NCBI GenBank assembly: GCA_963920635.1
Contig: OY987298.1
Span: 53,733,949-53,797,948 of the forward strand
DNA from: Pseudeuparius sepicola
Lineage: Eukaryota > Arthropoda > Insecta > Coleoptera > Anthribidae
DNA: 64,000 bases
Reading direction: 5' to 3'
Program-made: the position numbers and the translations under genes
Shown: positions 46,169 to 58,034 of the stretch, one piece after another
Layout of the letters: each line of letters starts with the position of its first letter
How positions within the stretch are numbered: the first letter of the stretch is position 1
Notes under the pieces: generated by a model
Databases searched by the model: none
What the model saw: only the letters and a program-made list of their open reading frames with translations
What the model was told of the DNA's origin: nothing

Positions 46169-47474
46169 GATAAAGGCGATTGAAACTGAAATAAACGAGT
46201 TTAATGAGACAGCTGATGAACACAAAGCAAATTTACAAACATTCGCTCAAAAAGAGCTGGATGTAATTCAAGAAATTGAAAGGCTTAAAATAAATCGGCA
46301 GGAAATACTAGAATTAACAGAGGAAATCGAACAAAACACCTTCAAGATGGATGAATCAATTACAGCAGATATTATCATAAAAGAAGAAATTTTATCCGAG
46401 AACATTCTTTTACTTCATCATGAAAATGAAACGACCAAAAACATCGACGCTGTAAGCAGTATCTTTAATTTACTTTTTATTTTATTGTCACAATCATAAC
46501 AGGTTTTAAAATATTTCAATATCATTTGGCACAGTGTTGTAGCCTTAATTAAGTAAAAGATTATATTGCAAAATAGTTAGATAAAAGTCGAATAATGACT
46601 GTCCTCTCACCCGTAATCTTTTACTAAACAATTTAGGTGAAAACTATTTAGATCAGTTTCACCTTATTTAATACAGAGATAACTGCATTAATTTTACAAA
46701 ATTTTATTTATAAAACCTTTTTATAATTATTAATAGTAAACTTGTTTCCAACCAAATTTGTAGGATATCGAAAACTTGAAAAGCAGTGTGGAGGAGGCCG
46801 AGAGAGCTATTGCAGATCTCATTGCTGGATCAAATATTTTTGAAGAATCTCAGTCAAGAATTTCTGAAGAAACTCTACAACATAAACAAGAATATGACCA
46901 CATTCTTATGAAGTTAGAAAAGCTGGCCACAGAAAAAGATTTCCAGCAATATTTAGCAGACATGCAACTGAGACTTTGTGATGTGAATAAATTAGTAACT
47001 GAAGTTTTAGAAAATGAGTCCGAAAATAATAATAATCATATAAAAGAAATTGAAAGGCAACAGAATGAAATCCTACAATTAGAAAACGAGAATAAAGAAA
47101 TTCAAGGGAAAATCAACCAGGAAGTGCTGAATCTTAACAAAGTAAAATTGGATAAAGCCCAAGTTGAAAAGGAACAGGAGAAACTAAAAGCAGAAAAGGG
47201 CCAAATTGAGAATTTATATACGGAAATAAATAAAATTAAAAGCATGGAAGCAAAATTCGTGAAGTTGAAAAACCAAAAGCTCACAAAACAAACTCCTTCG
47301 ATTCCTTCTGATGTCACAGATTTCACTAAGCCAAAAGCCCCAATGAAACCAGTCATTAAAAATAAGCACACATCTGCTCGACACTGGGACAGTGACAGCA
47401 GTGTTGAAGGGGAAGTTAATTGCCTGCAGCATATCAAATCAAAAAGCTCTCAAAAAAATCACAAGTCACATTAA
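46169..47474 (+). CDS. Unidentified coiled-coil protein, exons 3-4
   Basis: Exon 3 is 46169-46451, beginning with the base that completes the arginine codon left by exon 2, and exon 4 is 46764-47474, ending in TAA. With exons 1-2 the protein is 576 residues. Both exons code for Glu/Lys/Gln-rich heptad sequence (e.g. DVIQEIERLKINRQEILEL and EREQEK-type runs). The last ~70 residues leave the coil and become Pro/Lys/Ser-rich (KTPSIP..., DSDSSVEGEV, KSSQKNHKSH), probably disordered. The frames on the opposite strand at 47102-47437 are shadows. The exon pair lies inside the tandem duplication and recurs at 58035-59436. Confidence 0.75.
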
Positions 47475-47656
47475 CAAATCAGTTTTCAAATATGTTTAAG
47501 TATTAGTTAATCAATTTAATCTGTTTAACATAATAGGTATATTTAAATTTCAAGGAAGCCGCCTTTAAATAATAGAAGTTACTTCCCCAAGCCTTCTAGT
47601 TTTAGATCTTTAACAAAATACATATTCAATAATATTGTGTTAGTCAAGCAATTGGA

Positions 47657-47662
47657 AATAAA
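47657..47662 (+). promoter_or_regulatory. Candidate poly(A) signal of the coiled-coil gene (unit 1)
   Basis: AATAAA lies 183 bases after the stop codon. The identical site in unit 2 is at 59619-59624. Confidence 0.5.
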
Positions 47663-47809
47663 TGATTTGTTTTAGGTTTTTTTTGGCTAGTATTCCATAT
47701 TAACCTCACCCTTTCACTCCATTAATATCTTAGATAAAAGATTATTCCAAAAGCAGCAATACTGATTTTAATAAAACTTAATCAGGGGTACTTTCCAATG
47801 TTTTCTTCT

Positions 47810-48150
47810 TATGCTGTGACTCGGAACGTGCTGTTAATTTTGCCACTATAGGCACACATGAATCAGCTGGGTGTGCATTGTATCTTGCTTACGACCAACC
47901 TCCATGTCTGGGAGGATGCTACCCCATTCAAGAAGAAGATATATTTACTGTTATCTTTTCAGTTGGCAGTGCCCATCCGCCTCGGCAAATCTTCCATACT
48001 TTTACACGAAGCAGCAAGAAAAATGAAACAAGATGTGTGAAAGACAACAAATTGTTGAGTAGAAGTTTCACAATTTGGGGCCCTGTCCCGCTTGATTTGA
48101 AAGCAATTTATGTCATATTTTCAGTTTCGAAAAACCAAAGTAGGCCTTGA
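47810..48150 (+). other. Unrecognised protein-like open frame
   Basis: The + strand frame through 47821-48147 reads SERAVNFATIGTHESAGCAL then QPPCLGGCYPIQEEDIFTVI, with several cysteines and a composition less AT-biased than chance frames. There is no ATG at its start and no domain I know. It lies about 350 bases beyond the coiled-coil stop codon and may be a transposon relic. It is duplicated at 59772-60112. Confidence 0.25.
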
Positions 48151-48447
48151 CATGAGGAAAAAATTCATTTTCTGCCTATAAGGTACATTTTTGCTAAGAA
48201 AAGTTGTTCAGAATAAAAAATTATGCCCATGTACAAAGTTTCAGACTAATCAACCTACTTTGATTTTCCCTTTTTTGAAATTTTTTTAAATAAGCAAGAT
48301 ACGGAAAATTTTTATTCTGGCCTAGATTTCTTTTATAACCGGTCATAAATTTTTATTCTGAACATCTTTTCTTAAAGGTACACAGAAAAGGTATTTAACC
48401 AAGGCAGAAAATAATTTTTTTCTTCATGCCAAAGCTTACTTTGACTT
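48133..48447. mobile_element. ~315 bp foldback MITE
   Basis: CAAAGTAGGCCTTGACATGA (48136) is inverted as TCATGCCAAAGCTTACTTTG (ending about 48443). Pairing continues through ATTTTCTGCC/GGCAGAAAAT and TTCTTAAAGGTAC. Same in unit 2 at about 60095-60409. A further GC-richer palindrome (GCCGCTTTCAGC / GCTGAAATTCAGCGGC) lies at 48640-48690. Confidence 0.6.
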
Positions 48448-49134
48448 TTTGTAGCCAAAAATATGAAGACATTACTTTCCTTTGGGGTGACACCCCAAAT
48501 GGTCTTTCACACCTCTTGTTTCTCTTATTCTGTGTATTGATTTAACATTTTTTCTTGAAAAAGTACCTATGTCAGAGGTAACCATGCCCACAAATGAAGT
48601 TTATATTAAGGTTACTAAGCGGAAGCGAGTAAATGCAAGCCGCTTTCAGCTTGCTCTTCTGACAGTTGCGCTGAAATTCAGCGGCTTGCAAGTAGTGTGA
48701 GCACAAATAGTTTCCGATCAGTCGCTTACGCTTGCTGTAAGCGGTCAATTTGCATAAGCGTAATATTATTCCAATATTTATAACTGGTAATATGGTAAAT
48801 ATTTGCCCCAAAAATCCCGAAAACCAGGGGATCCATTTGAAAAACACTTATAAAGATCTTTGTTACATTAAAAAAAAAGCGTTTTTGAGGGTTATTCCCG
48901 GATATGCTGGCATAAACGTCAAATCCATGAACTGTCTAAAGTATCGCGTATGCCTGGAAGTGCAACGTGAAAACGCCGCAGCTATCTATCTATCCTTTCT
49001 TGGCAGACCCAGCAACTCCCGGGATAAGGCCGGCGATGGCCCACGAATCATAAGCCTCGTCTACCTCATTCCCGGAGCCCTGAGCCACTCCTCAACGAAT
49101 CTGCCCTACAGCCATTCGTCTACGACTCAAATTG

Positions 49135-49520
49135 CTAGCCGGGGGGCGATCCCCAGAAGCCAGAAGGTCGGCGGTCTCATTTCCCTCAATGCCCGAATGC
49201 CCAGGCACCCAGGACAGTCACCTTACTCCCTTCGGCCACCAGTTTGAGCAGACTCACCCTACATTCCTCCACCAGAGATGTGGTGTGGTTTGCTCGCAGC
49301 GCTTGAAGAGCTGCTTTGCTGTCGGAGTAGAAGGTCATCTCGCGCCTGCTCACCCGGAGTTTGAGTGATTCCTCCGCCCCCAACATAATAACAAACATAT
49401 CCGCCTGGAACATAGAAGTGTGTTCTCCTAGGGAGGCTGTAAGTTTACAGGCCAGTTCCATGCAGTAGGCGCTGGCCCCAGTTCCCTTCTCCATCTTGGA
49501 CCCATGTGCCTATAGCAACC
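49135..49520 (-). pseudogene. RNase H domain relic of a non-LTR retrotransposon
   Basis: On the - strand HGSKMEKGTGASAYC begins the domain (with His where the first catalytic Asp of TDGSK is expected), then FQADMFVIM, MTFYSDSKAALQAL (SDSKAA carries another catalytic Asp) and, after a frame change near 49205, the WVPGHSGIEGNETAD motif with the last catalytic residues. This order is the RNase H of Jockey/R1/I-type LINEs. Nothing of the reverse transcriptase is upstream, so the copy is 5'-truncated and dead. The larger + strand frames over this region (48750-49247) are shadows. Confidence 0.75.
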
Positions 49521-49962
49521 TATAAAACCACGCAAGAGTAATGTCCGACCAGGGGAATATTTGGCGGCCATTTTGAATCCTACATAAAGCAGATATTTTA
49601 AAATGCGGAATTGTTCAGCATTTGCTATCTCTTTATCATAAGTTCCTTCTATATCTTTATATCCAGTATCCACAAGGCAAGAGTTTTTTTTGTGGAGTGA
49701 TTGATGCTTCTAGCTAATATAGTCAGCCATTCCCAAAGCATGTATTCTTTTGTAATCCCAAAGAAATGAAGATTTCAAAACAATGTAGTGGATAAGCCAA
49801 TTAATTTGTTCTGATTGATCGCCTTCATAAAATTCCGACAAATATGAATTTGATAAAAAAATCATACTTTTACTAACCCATAGAATGTAATCTCACAATC
49901 TGAAGGTAAAAGCTTCTTCGAATTTTTTAGTTCCTCATGAAGCCCATTCATTTTTTGAATCA

Positions 49963-50040
49963 GGGCCATAGCTAGGTGGGGCCAGGGCGGGCAGTGCCCG
50001 CCCCAGAATTTGTTTTGCCCGCTCTCAAAATATCCTCCAA
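49963..50040 (+). mobile_element. Single hAT-like terminus
   Basis: CAGGGCCATAGCTAGGTGGG followed by a GGCGGGCAGTGCCCGCCCC palindrome looks like the end of a hAT-type element. I found no matching inverse terminus nearby, so it is a lone end. Copied at about 61924 in unit 2. Confidence 0.4.
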
Positions 50041-50520
50041 ACATAAAAAATAAAATATATTTTCACATTCTTGAAAATAGATGCTCCTGCCTCTGGAACC
50101 AGTTCATACCAATCGATTTATGGCTAGCGACCTCTCTTTAATAAAGTCTGAACTGAATCGGTTGCGGTGTTTGGCTCCAATACCTGAACCAACACTCTAT
50201 TGAAGACGAAGACCTGTGCATCATGTGTGCATAGTGCATACCTAAGCGCTGTTTCACCACCATTGCTGCAGAATATTTTATAAAATAAAAATGTGCAAAT
50301 GCGTCTGTTACAACGATTTTGATATCTAAAATAAAATGATGATTATGAATCTTAAATTTCACAAGCTAACATGGCATATTTCCTTAGATTTTCTTAAGAA
50401 AAGAGAGTCTAAAGAACAAGCAAGAGTATTTTGGTACCTTTTGGTTTGAAATGAAGTCTATGGCTAGCTGTAGTGTAAGTAAGTATATAACGCATTAGAT
50501 TTTTCAGTTTATTCTTTATA

Positions 50521-51721
50521 CAGGGTGTAACTGAACTGATGGTCAAAAATGAAACCACGTATTCTTGGAGTCAAAATAAGGGCACTTCTTCATATATTTT
50601 TTTTCTCCTACGGGCCATAGTTTTTTTTATACAGAGCGTAGAAGTTTGGAGAAAAATACACATATTTCTTAGTATCTCTAGAAGTATATGAGATATCTTC
50701 TTCATATTTGGCGCGTGACATGAGCAGATGAGTTGTCAAATTTAAGGTTAATATGAAGCTTGTGAGGCCACCAGTTGCGGAGATACAGGGTGTTATTAAA
50801 ATTAATTAATTCAGAAAAATATGAATACCCTGTATAATCGCATTTTTTAAATTTGTTTTGAATGGTAAATTCAATGGTTAACAAAAAGTATCTCTTAGTA
50901 TTTTTTCATATTCTCAGCCGTTTTTTAATTATTTTCAAAGAACGACAATCCTGCAATAAACAAGTCATTTTAAGAATAAATCTAACAATCTGTGGATGTC
51001 AATTAAACTTGGCATTATTTGAATCATTTGGCTGCCAACTTTGCACTTTAGTATCAATATTTTGAAAAATTATATTTTCATTTGAAGAATTGACTGATAT
51101 GCACTTTTGCTATGGACTTGCCAATGGTAATAATAAACATTCGGAAACGCATAGTTGCGTGTATTGAACAATTCGAACATTTAATAATTTAATTTTCTAA
51201 TAGCAATACGTTTCTTTTATTATCGTTTTTGCGTTTGTATTTTGTTAAATAAAGTTTATTTAATTGACATCCACAGATTGCTAGATTTATTCTTAAAGTG
51301 ACTATTGTTCATTGCAGCGTTGCCGTTCTTTAAAAATAATTAAGAAACGGCTGCGAATATGAAAAAATACTAAGAGATACTTTTTGTTAACCATTCTATT
51401 CACCACTCAAAACAAATTTAAAAAATGCGATTATACAGGGTATTCATATTTTTCTGAACTAATTAATTTTACTAACACCCTGTATCTCCGCAACTGGGAG
51501 CCTCAGAAGCTTCATGTCAACCTTAAGTTTGACGGCTCATCTGCTCATGTGACACGCCAAGTTTGAAGAAAACATCTCGTATACTTCTAGAAATACTAAG
51601 AAATATGTGTATTTTTCTCGAACTATGGTCCGTAGGAGAAAAAAATATATGAAGAAGTGCCCGTATTTTGACTCCAAGAATACATGGTTTCATTTTTGAC
51701 CATCAGTTTAGTTACACCCTG
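50521..51721. mobile_element. 1.2 kb TA-flanked MITE carrying a DUF4817 transposase remnant
   Basis: CAGGGTGTAACTGAACTGAT (50521) is inverted, finishing GTTACACCCTG at 51721, with TA on both sides. The arms are about 500 bp and nearly identical, so mirrored frames occur at 50702-50884 and 51384-51566. In the centre (51075-51170, + strand) the frame FEELTDMHFCYGLANGN matches the N-terminus of the transposase at 9851 (NEEQADIHFCYGVANGN), then stops. The MITE is therefore a deletion derivative of a long-inverted-repeat Tc1-like transposon related to 8940-11574. Confidence 0.85.
51075..51170 (+). pseudogene. N-terminal remnant of DUF4817-type transposase
   Basis: About 30 codons reading FSFEELTDMHFCYGLANGNN survive between the inverted arms, followed by a stop. 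Comparison with the transposase start at 9851 shows the same order TDMHFCYG-ANGN. The rest of the gene is deleted. Copied at about 63036-63131. Confidence 0.7.
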
Positions 51722-53621
51722 TATAGTGAACCCATCGCTTTGGGCTTTAAACAATTTTTTTTATTTTCATTCTTCTATATGTTACAAAATACTCTTCCAG
51801 AATATAATATCTAGAATGATATTTCATGCATAATGGTCTATGCATGATTGTCTTCGTGAGCATGTAAATTTCATGTTATCACAAACAAATCTACCTATAA
51901 AAGCTCTGTTAATATGACAAAACTGAGAAATATTGACCGCAAATCGTTATCGTGAAAAGAACGTAAATGGTAATAAAGCTAGATGTTAAAAAGATGGGAC
52001 GTTCTAAATGTCAGAAATTGACATACTTACAACCTCCGAATACCCCACCATAACCTATATAATAAGTCGCCATTTTTGGGTAGCACCACTCCAGTCCGCA
52101 AACAATGAAATATGATCAGGTCTTTAATATAGTGATATTTTTCAATAATAAATTATATTTTCAGTTGAACACTATATCACTTTCATAACTCAATCATAAA
52201 AATGACAGGTTTCAGGTCTCAAGATGATCAATAATTGAAAAGAACCTAAATACTTTTATCTATCTCCAACGCATTGAGAACCTTTGGAGGCTTAGAGATT
52301 GTGAATATATTAGATGTTCGCGCACAACAACTTTGCTCCTGCCGAAGCCAGGTTCCATCAAAGAAAAAATTATCAAAGAAAAAATGTTCAACTTTTAGTA
52401 TTTGCATCAATTCATTATTTTTTTTTTACATAAATAATATGACTATGGGAGGAGTACACCGTTCTACGGGAGAAGTGGCAGGAGGTCGTAATATATCTTA
52501 TTGAAATATTATTAAATAAAAGAAAAAGTTTCAGCTTTTAGAATATTCTTCATTCAACTCTTTTTTTTAACATAGTTAGTTGGCTGTTGTCAATCGCTCT
52601 CCCGCCAACGGGATGGCAGGAGTTCATTTTCTTGGTGAGTTTCATTAATATTATAAAATAAAAGATAAACCAAGCTTTAGGAAATGTGACAATGAGAAGT
52701 GTTGCCAGCTCATGGACTATATGCATCGTATTATGCTCATTTTTAACTGACTTCAAAAAAGGAGGAGGTTATCAATTCGGTTGATTTTTATTTTTTTTAT
52801 GTTTGTTACCTCAGAACTCCGTCATTTATAAACCGATTTGGATAATTATTTTTTATTTGAAAGGGTATTAGGTCAGGCGATAGGTAGTTCAATAAGGAAA
52901 TAATTAGTGGAAAGATGGAAATTGCTTTAATCGCTTTATTTGGACCCGATATTACTCTCCCAAGTTTTCCCCCTCGAGCGAAGTCGGCGTTAGCCCTTCT
53001 GGCCCTAAGGTACCATTTTTCTTCGGTTTTTTGCAAATATCTCCCAAACCATCAACTTTATCAACCAAATACCTATTATAAAACTAATCTAGAATAAATT
53101 TGCTACAAAAAAGTTCTTTGCCATTTGAGTCCTTTTTGATTCTTGCGGAAAAGTTATGGAAATCATATGCCATATCAAAGTTTTTACATGTTATAAATAT
53201 TTGTCAGCATTCCAGGTGCACAAGCTGTTAACTTGTTACAAGTATAACAGCTTTTCAATGTAAACAGCTGTGGCAAAGTACCTACGATTAAGTATTATTA
53301 GTGAGTAGTATTGACATAAGATCACTCTTTTCCAAGTGGTGTCCCCAGGAGGCCTAATCCACTGTTCAAATGTCAAAGTTAGTCGATTTTGTTTTGATGA
53401 AGGCTGGCAGCGTTGACTGATGTATTTATAAAGACTTCTCACGGCTATAGCTTCATGTCCTGGAAAACAGATGGTTCTGATGGCTAACAATGTATTCTGC
53501 ATTGTATTTTATCTCCGGAAAGCGCATGGTGAGCCAAAAATGTGTCAGACGTGACAGCCGTGAGCAGTCTTTAATAATATATCAGTCAACGCTCGCGGTC
53601 TTGATCGTCTTCCTCAATTTC

Positions 53622-53987
53622 TCAGTCATCGCTTTCATCGTCTGCATCGGTACATTTTTTGTCCGACGTCACAGAGCGCTTAAGATTAACATCGATGTCT
53701 CTGTCACAATCATCCATATCATCTTCCTCGGCAGCGTTTGTACATGACCGTCCCATACAATTCATACAGATTCTGGAGCATCGGAGGCCCATTTTCCTGC
53801 AACCACACGCTGCGTTGCATCCTTTCGAACATTTGCAGGACACTGTGTTTAGCAGCGTTTGTGGCGCCGGATCCCTCGCCGCAGGTATGGGAGCCAAACC
53901 ACATTGAGAATTTTTCCAGCCCCAATCCAGTGGATTTGTATCATCATCACCAAGTTTGGACTTGATGGTATATTTTTGAGTGCTCAC
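53622..53987 (-). pseudogene. Cys-rich domain of transposon-associated protein, unit 2 copy
   Basis: It is identical in translation to the unit 1 frame at 41769-42134, including the CGCRKMGLRC segment and the acidic tail. It has the same inverted placement relative to the PIN-like part. Confidence 0.55.
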
Positions 53988-54057
53988 GTGCCGCTGATTC
54001 GGTGGGAGGTAGGCTTGCGAGATTAAATCGATGTTTGCTTAGAGATTTTGCAAACAG

Positions 54058-54821
54058 TTGGAACCACAACTCATTCAGGGTATTTCCCGTGGTTCTGTTG
54101 TCATAAAGCCTAGCCACAACCAACTGACCCAGCAGCTCGCAGTACCAAGTACGCTGAACGTCTTCGGCAATCGCACAACCATCATGCTGCTAATGTTTTT
54201 TTTATGAGTCCATGACGGCACCTATGCCACAAGCAAAATTTTTGTCTAATGACACAAACAAACGAAGATTGATCGACTTGTTACGCGTCAAATTCGAAAG
54301 CGAAGGAATCGAAACCGGACAAGCTCCAGAAGATGCCGATGTGCTCATCGTTACCACCGCACTCGAGTTATCTCGGCCCGACAATTCGGTCATTACAGTG
54401 GCTGAAGATATAGATATCCTGGTCATCTTGGCGGCTCATGTGCCACCCTCCACGAAAATGTATTTTATGAAACCCGGCAAAGGTTCAACCAAACAACAAC
54501 TATTTTGCACAACAAGTTTCAATCTCCCGCCGTGTGTGCAAGAAAACATCCTCTTTTTGCATGCATTTAGCAACCTCTTCGTTTTACAGGCAGGACAAAA
54601 TGAAATTCGTAACACTGCTGAAGAGTAATGAGGAACTGCAGACAGCTGTTAGGGTTTTCCGAGACGTGAACGCAAACCCCGATGAAATTGACAAAGCGGG
54701 CCAGTTGGTTGTGGCTAGGCTTTATGACAACAAAACCGACCTGTCGCCTGGCCTATATACCTACAGAATGGTCCCATTTAAATTCGAAGAAAAAATTCCA
54801 CCCCTAAGGGTGGAAAAATAG
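54058..54821 (+). pseudogene. PIN-like domain of transposon-associated protein, unit 2 copy
   Basis: It has the same sequence as 42205-42967 except that a T-run near 54193-54203 has one more T, so the open frame now starts only at 54212. The core motifs (EDADVLIV, EDIDILVI) are unchanged. Confidence 0.5.
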
Positions 54822-57800
54822 GGATGAAATTTCATATTGGACCGAATTCGATGATTCTCTTTTTATTAGAAAGGGATTACTTTAGGAGTGGCCCCATTTA
54901 AATTAGAAGAAAAAATTCCACCCGTAAGAGTGGAAAATAGGGGATGAAATTTCTTATTGGACCGATTTCGATGATTCTGGATAAGGTACCCCCTGGAAAA
55001 GGGGTACCTTAGGTGTGGTCCCATTTAAATTTAAAGAAAAATTTCCACCCCTAAGGGTAGATAAATAGGGGATGAAAGTTCATATTGGAACGATTTGGAT
55101 GATTCTTATTTTATTAGAAAGGGGTTACCTTAGGGGTGGTCACATTTAAGTTTTAAGAGAAAAATTTTCAATCCTAAGGGTAGACAAATAGGGGATGGAA
55201 TTTAATATTGGACTGATTTCGATAATTCTTAATAATTCACTAGAAAATCAGAAATAAAAAAATTTTAACAAAAAAATTAAAACCGACTTCAAAAATTTGC
55301 CCGTATGCACACTTGGAGTCGGTGACAGTAAGTTATAATGTATGTAGGATATGATGTATTCATATCTAAATAGATTTTTCTACTCCTATGCTAATAACAT
55401 ACCTATTAGTGACGGTTTAGGTTATAAGTAAGTCCATTATTATGAACACTGATACGTAATGACTGATACGTAATGACTGACACGTAATAAAAAAAATTAC
55501 GTATCTGTTCTTAATTAAAACACAATTAATTATCATGGGTGCCTTGTTAGCATGGCATCCGCGTCACCATTGCAACTAACCAACATACTAATTGTTGCCT
55601 GTCAGATAATCAGAAGTATAGTTTATCTATTATAATAGTTTTTCTTTTGTCGAAGAAAAATTATAATACAAAACTCGAGTTGTAAGCTTATTACATACTC
55701 GTGGAATTACAGCACTCGCCGCTGCGCGGCTCTTGCACAACTTTTCACTCATACGTAATAAGCTGTTTACAACTCTCGCTATGTAATATACTATTAAATT
55801 CCTTGCCTTGACTGTCACCAAATCCAAAGATAACTCGATTTAGAAAGAGAAAAATATTTCTAAAATTTTAGTTGAAATTAAATGTGCATACGGGCAAATT
55901 TGTGAAGTCGGTGTTATTTTTTATTATTTTTAAATTTTTAGTGGAGTGTGCATACAGGCAAATTTTTGAAGTCGGTTTTAATTTTTTTTATCAAATGTCG
56001 ATATTACTAAAATCAACAAAATTTTGACCTGATTAAGTTATATGCATACCATTACCCCTGCTTTCCCCTAATGTTCCCTAACTCCTGTTCCTGTGTTCCT
56101 GTTTCATATTTTATAGAAAAAGGGGTTTCTATAAAAGTTCTTGATTAAAATGAAATGGTAATGAAATATGTATAATTTTTATTTCAAAGGTTTAATTGTA
56201 TTTCATGTGGGGGTACCATGTTCCTTTTTATTACCTTAAAATATTTCGTCACTTTATATTATATAATGTTTTACTCTTAGTCAAGTTCAGTTCGGTGAGT
56301 GAACTATAAGTAAATAATATGAAAAATTATCTAGAGGGGTGGCACATTTGGTCTTAGAAAGCAGGCGGCCGACACCCTAGGATCGGCCCTGATGAAGGAA
56401 TTGGCACTTGTGAAAGCTTGACTTAACAAAAAAAATAGTATTTTTTATTCACCCACATTTCACTGCATTTCCAAGAAATATTTTTTCTCTTTAACTTAGT
56501 CATTACTAACACCCATCTGTTTAAGATAAAAATGGCTTATATAAGTGGTTCAATGGAAATATCTCAGCTACTTTTTAACAGAAAAAATCGGTGGCAGTTG
56601 CTATTGACAGCTCTTCCAGGCGACCTTCTTTTGTGATAATGAAAGTTGCTGCTGTCTACGGCCATCTGAAAAAACCATGGACAAAAATCTAAGTAAAATC
56701 AAAATTTTTAAACCACCAAAATAAGTTTAACATACAATTTTTTTGCAAGAACCTACGGAATTTATGTATGACATAACTTTTGTTGTATGGATTACCATAC
56801 AATTTGGACTATTGGGCTCCAAAATTAAATCATATGTAAAAATGTTGTAAAGCAAAATGTCCCATTCAATTTGATGTGCCACATTTTCCATTTTGTTCTG
56901 TATTTACTACAAAAACTTAAGAAAAATTATAATCGTTGTGGTTGATATAAGATCTAGTTACCTATGGAAATAAATGTGTTATGATATTATTATGACGCGA
57001 CGTTAGCAATGACATCCCCCACTGGAATTTTTTATATGGAATTAGTAATTCCGAATTAACTTAACAAGAAATTTTACTCAACCGTTCCACAAAATGTGCA
57101 ATTAAAAAATTAGAATACTTGAAGTATGCAGCAGCCGAAATACTAAAGCTGAAAAGATGATATGTTGAAGAATGTGGTGTTGCTTGTTGCGAAAAATAGG
57201 TGAAACTACTAGATGTTCCCTAAGCATTTATTGTAATACTTAGTACTATATTTTGTTATTATCATTTATAATAACTACTTTCACTTTTTGTATTATATAA
57301 TGTAACAATTCTGGATTAGCTATTCGACATTCGAATGTCATAATTGATTATTTATTTCCAGGGGTAATTAGATCTTATACCAATCACAAATATTACCAAT
57401 AATGTTTTTCAAATTTTTATAGTACATACAGAACAAACTGGCAAGTGTGACACATCGAGTTAAATAAGATATTTCGTTTTATAGAAAACGCGTCATTCGC
57501 ATTTTTCCAGATAATTTAAGTTTTGATCCCATGAGAGCCCAAATCTAGTCATAATATCTAATATTTCAAAATTGATATAATACTTGGATTCTCACATTTC
57601 TTGCAAACAATTTTTCATATTAAACTTTTTTGTGCACCTCTAGAAATAAAAAGTTAGAGGTTTAAAAATGTTGAATTTTTTCGATTGTTGGCAATATTTT
57701 TGACTTTACAAATTTTATGGTAATCCATACAACAAAACTAATGTCATAGATACATTCTGTAGGTTCTTGCAAACAAATGTATGTTAAACTTTTTTCCGTA

Positions 57801-58034
57801 ATTAAAAACATTTTAAAAAATTGCAGCAGTTTAAAAATTTTGATTTTTTCCACTTTTTGGCCATAGTTTTCGCAGGTGGCCATGAACAGCAACTTTCATT
57901 ATGATGAAAGAAGGCCGCCCGGAAGAGCTTTCGATCGCGCCGGCCACCGATTTTTTCTGTCAAAAAATAGCCGAGATATTTTCAGAAAGCCACTTATAAG
58001 CCACCTTGTTTATTTATCACTCAAAATATTTTAG

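Larger units (their letters stand above)
50183..52134. mobile_element. Family-A element interrupted by a TA-type MITE
   Basis: The left terminus CCTGAACCAACACTCTATTG (50183) and right-end remnant TCAGGTCTTTAATATAGTG (ending 52134) correspond to the ends of the complete copy at 35700-36544. The right terminus stops short of the final bases. Inside at 50521-51721 a complete MITE has inserted. Internal sequence matches 35800-36330. Confidence 0.6.
40365..52218 (+). repeat. Tandem duplication, unit 1 (~11.85 kb)
   Basis: From TCAAGATGATCAATAATTG at 40365 the sequence is repeated from 52219 onward in direct orientation, nearly base for base. Offsets between copies change only by small indels: 11854 at the start, 11866 after a 12-base difference near 45308, 11962 after a 96-base difference near 46570, and 11961 at the window end. 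The match persists at least to 52039 in unit 1. The unit contains the right part of the hAT block, coiled-coil gene exons 3-4, a LINE RNase H relic and the family-A element. Near-identity means a recent event or an assembly artefact from two haplotypes. Confidence 0.9.

Noticed and set aside
47102..47437. 111-codon - strand frame over exon 4
   Set aside because: It is an antisense shadow of the Glu/Lys-rich coiled-coil exon, giving Phe/Leu/Ser-rich text.
48750..49368. 165- and 78-codon + strand frames
   Set aside because: They lie opposite the LINE RNase H frame and share its codon rhythm; they are shadows.
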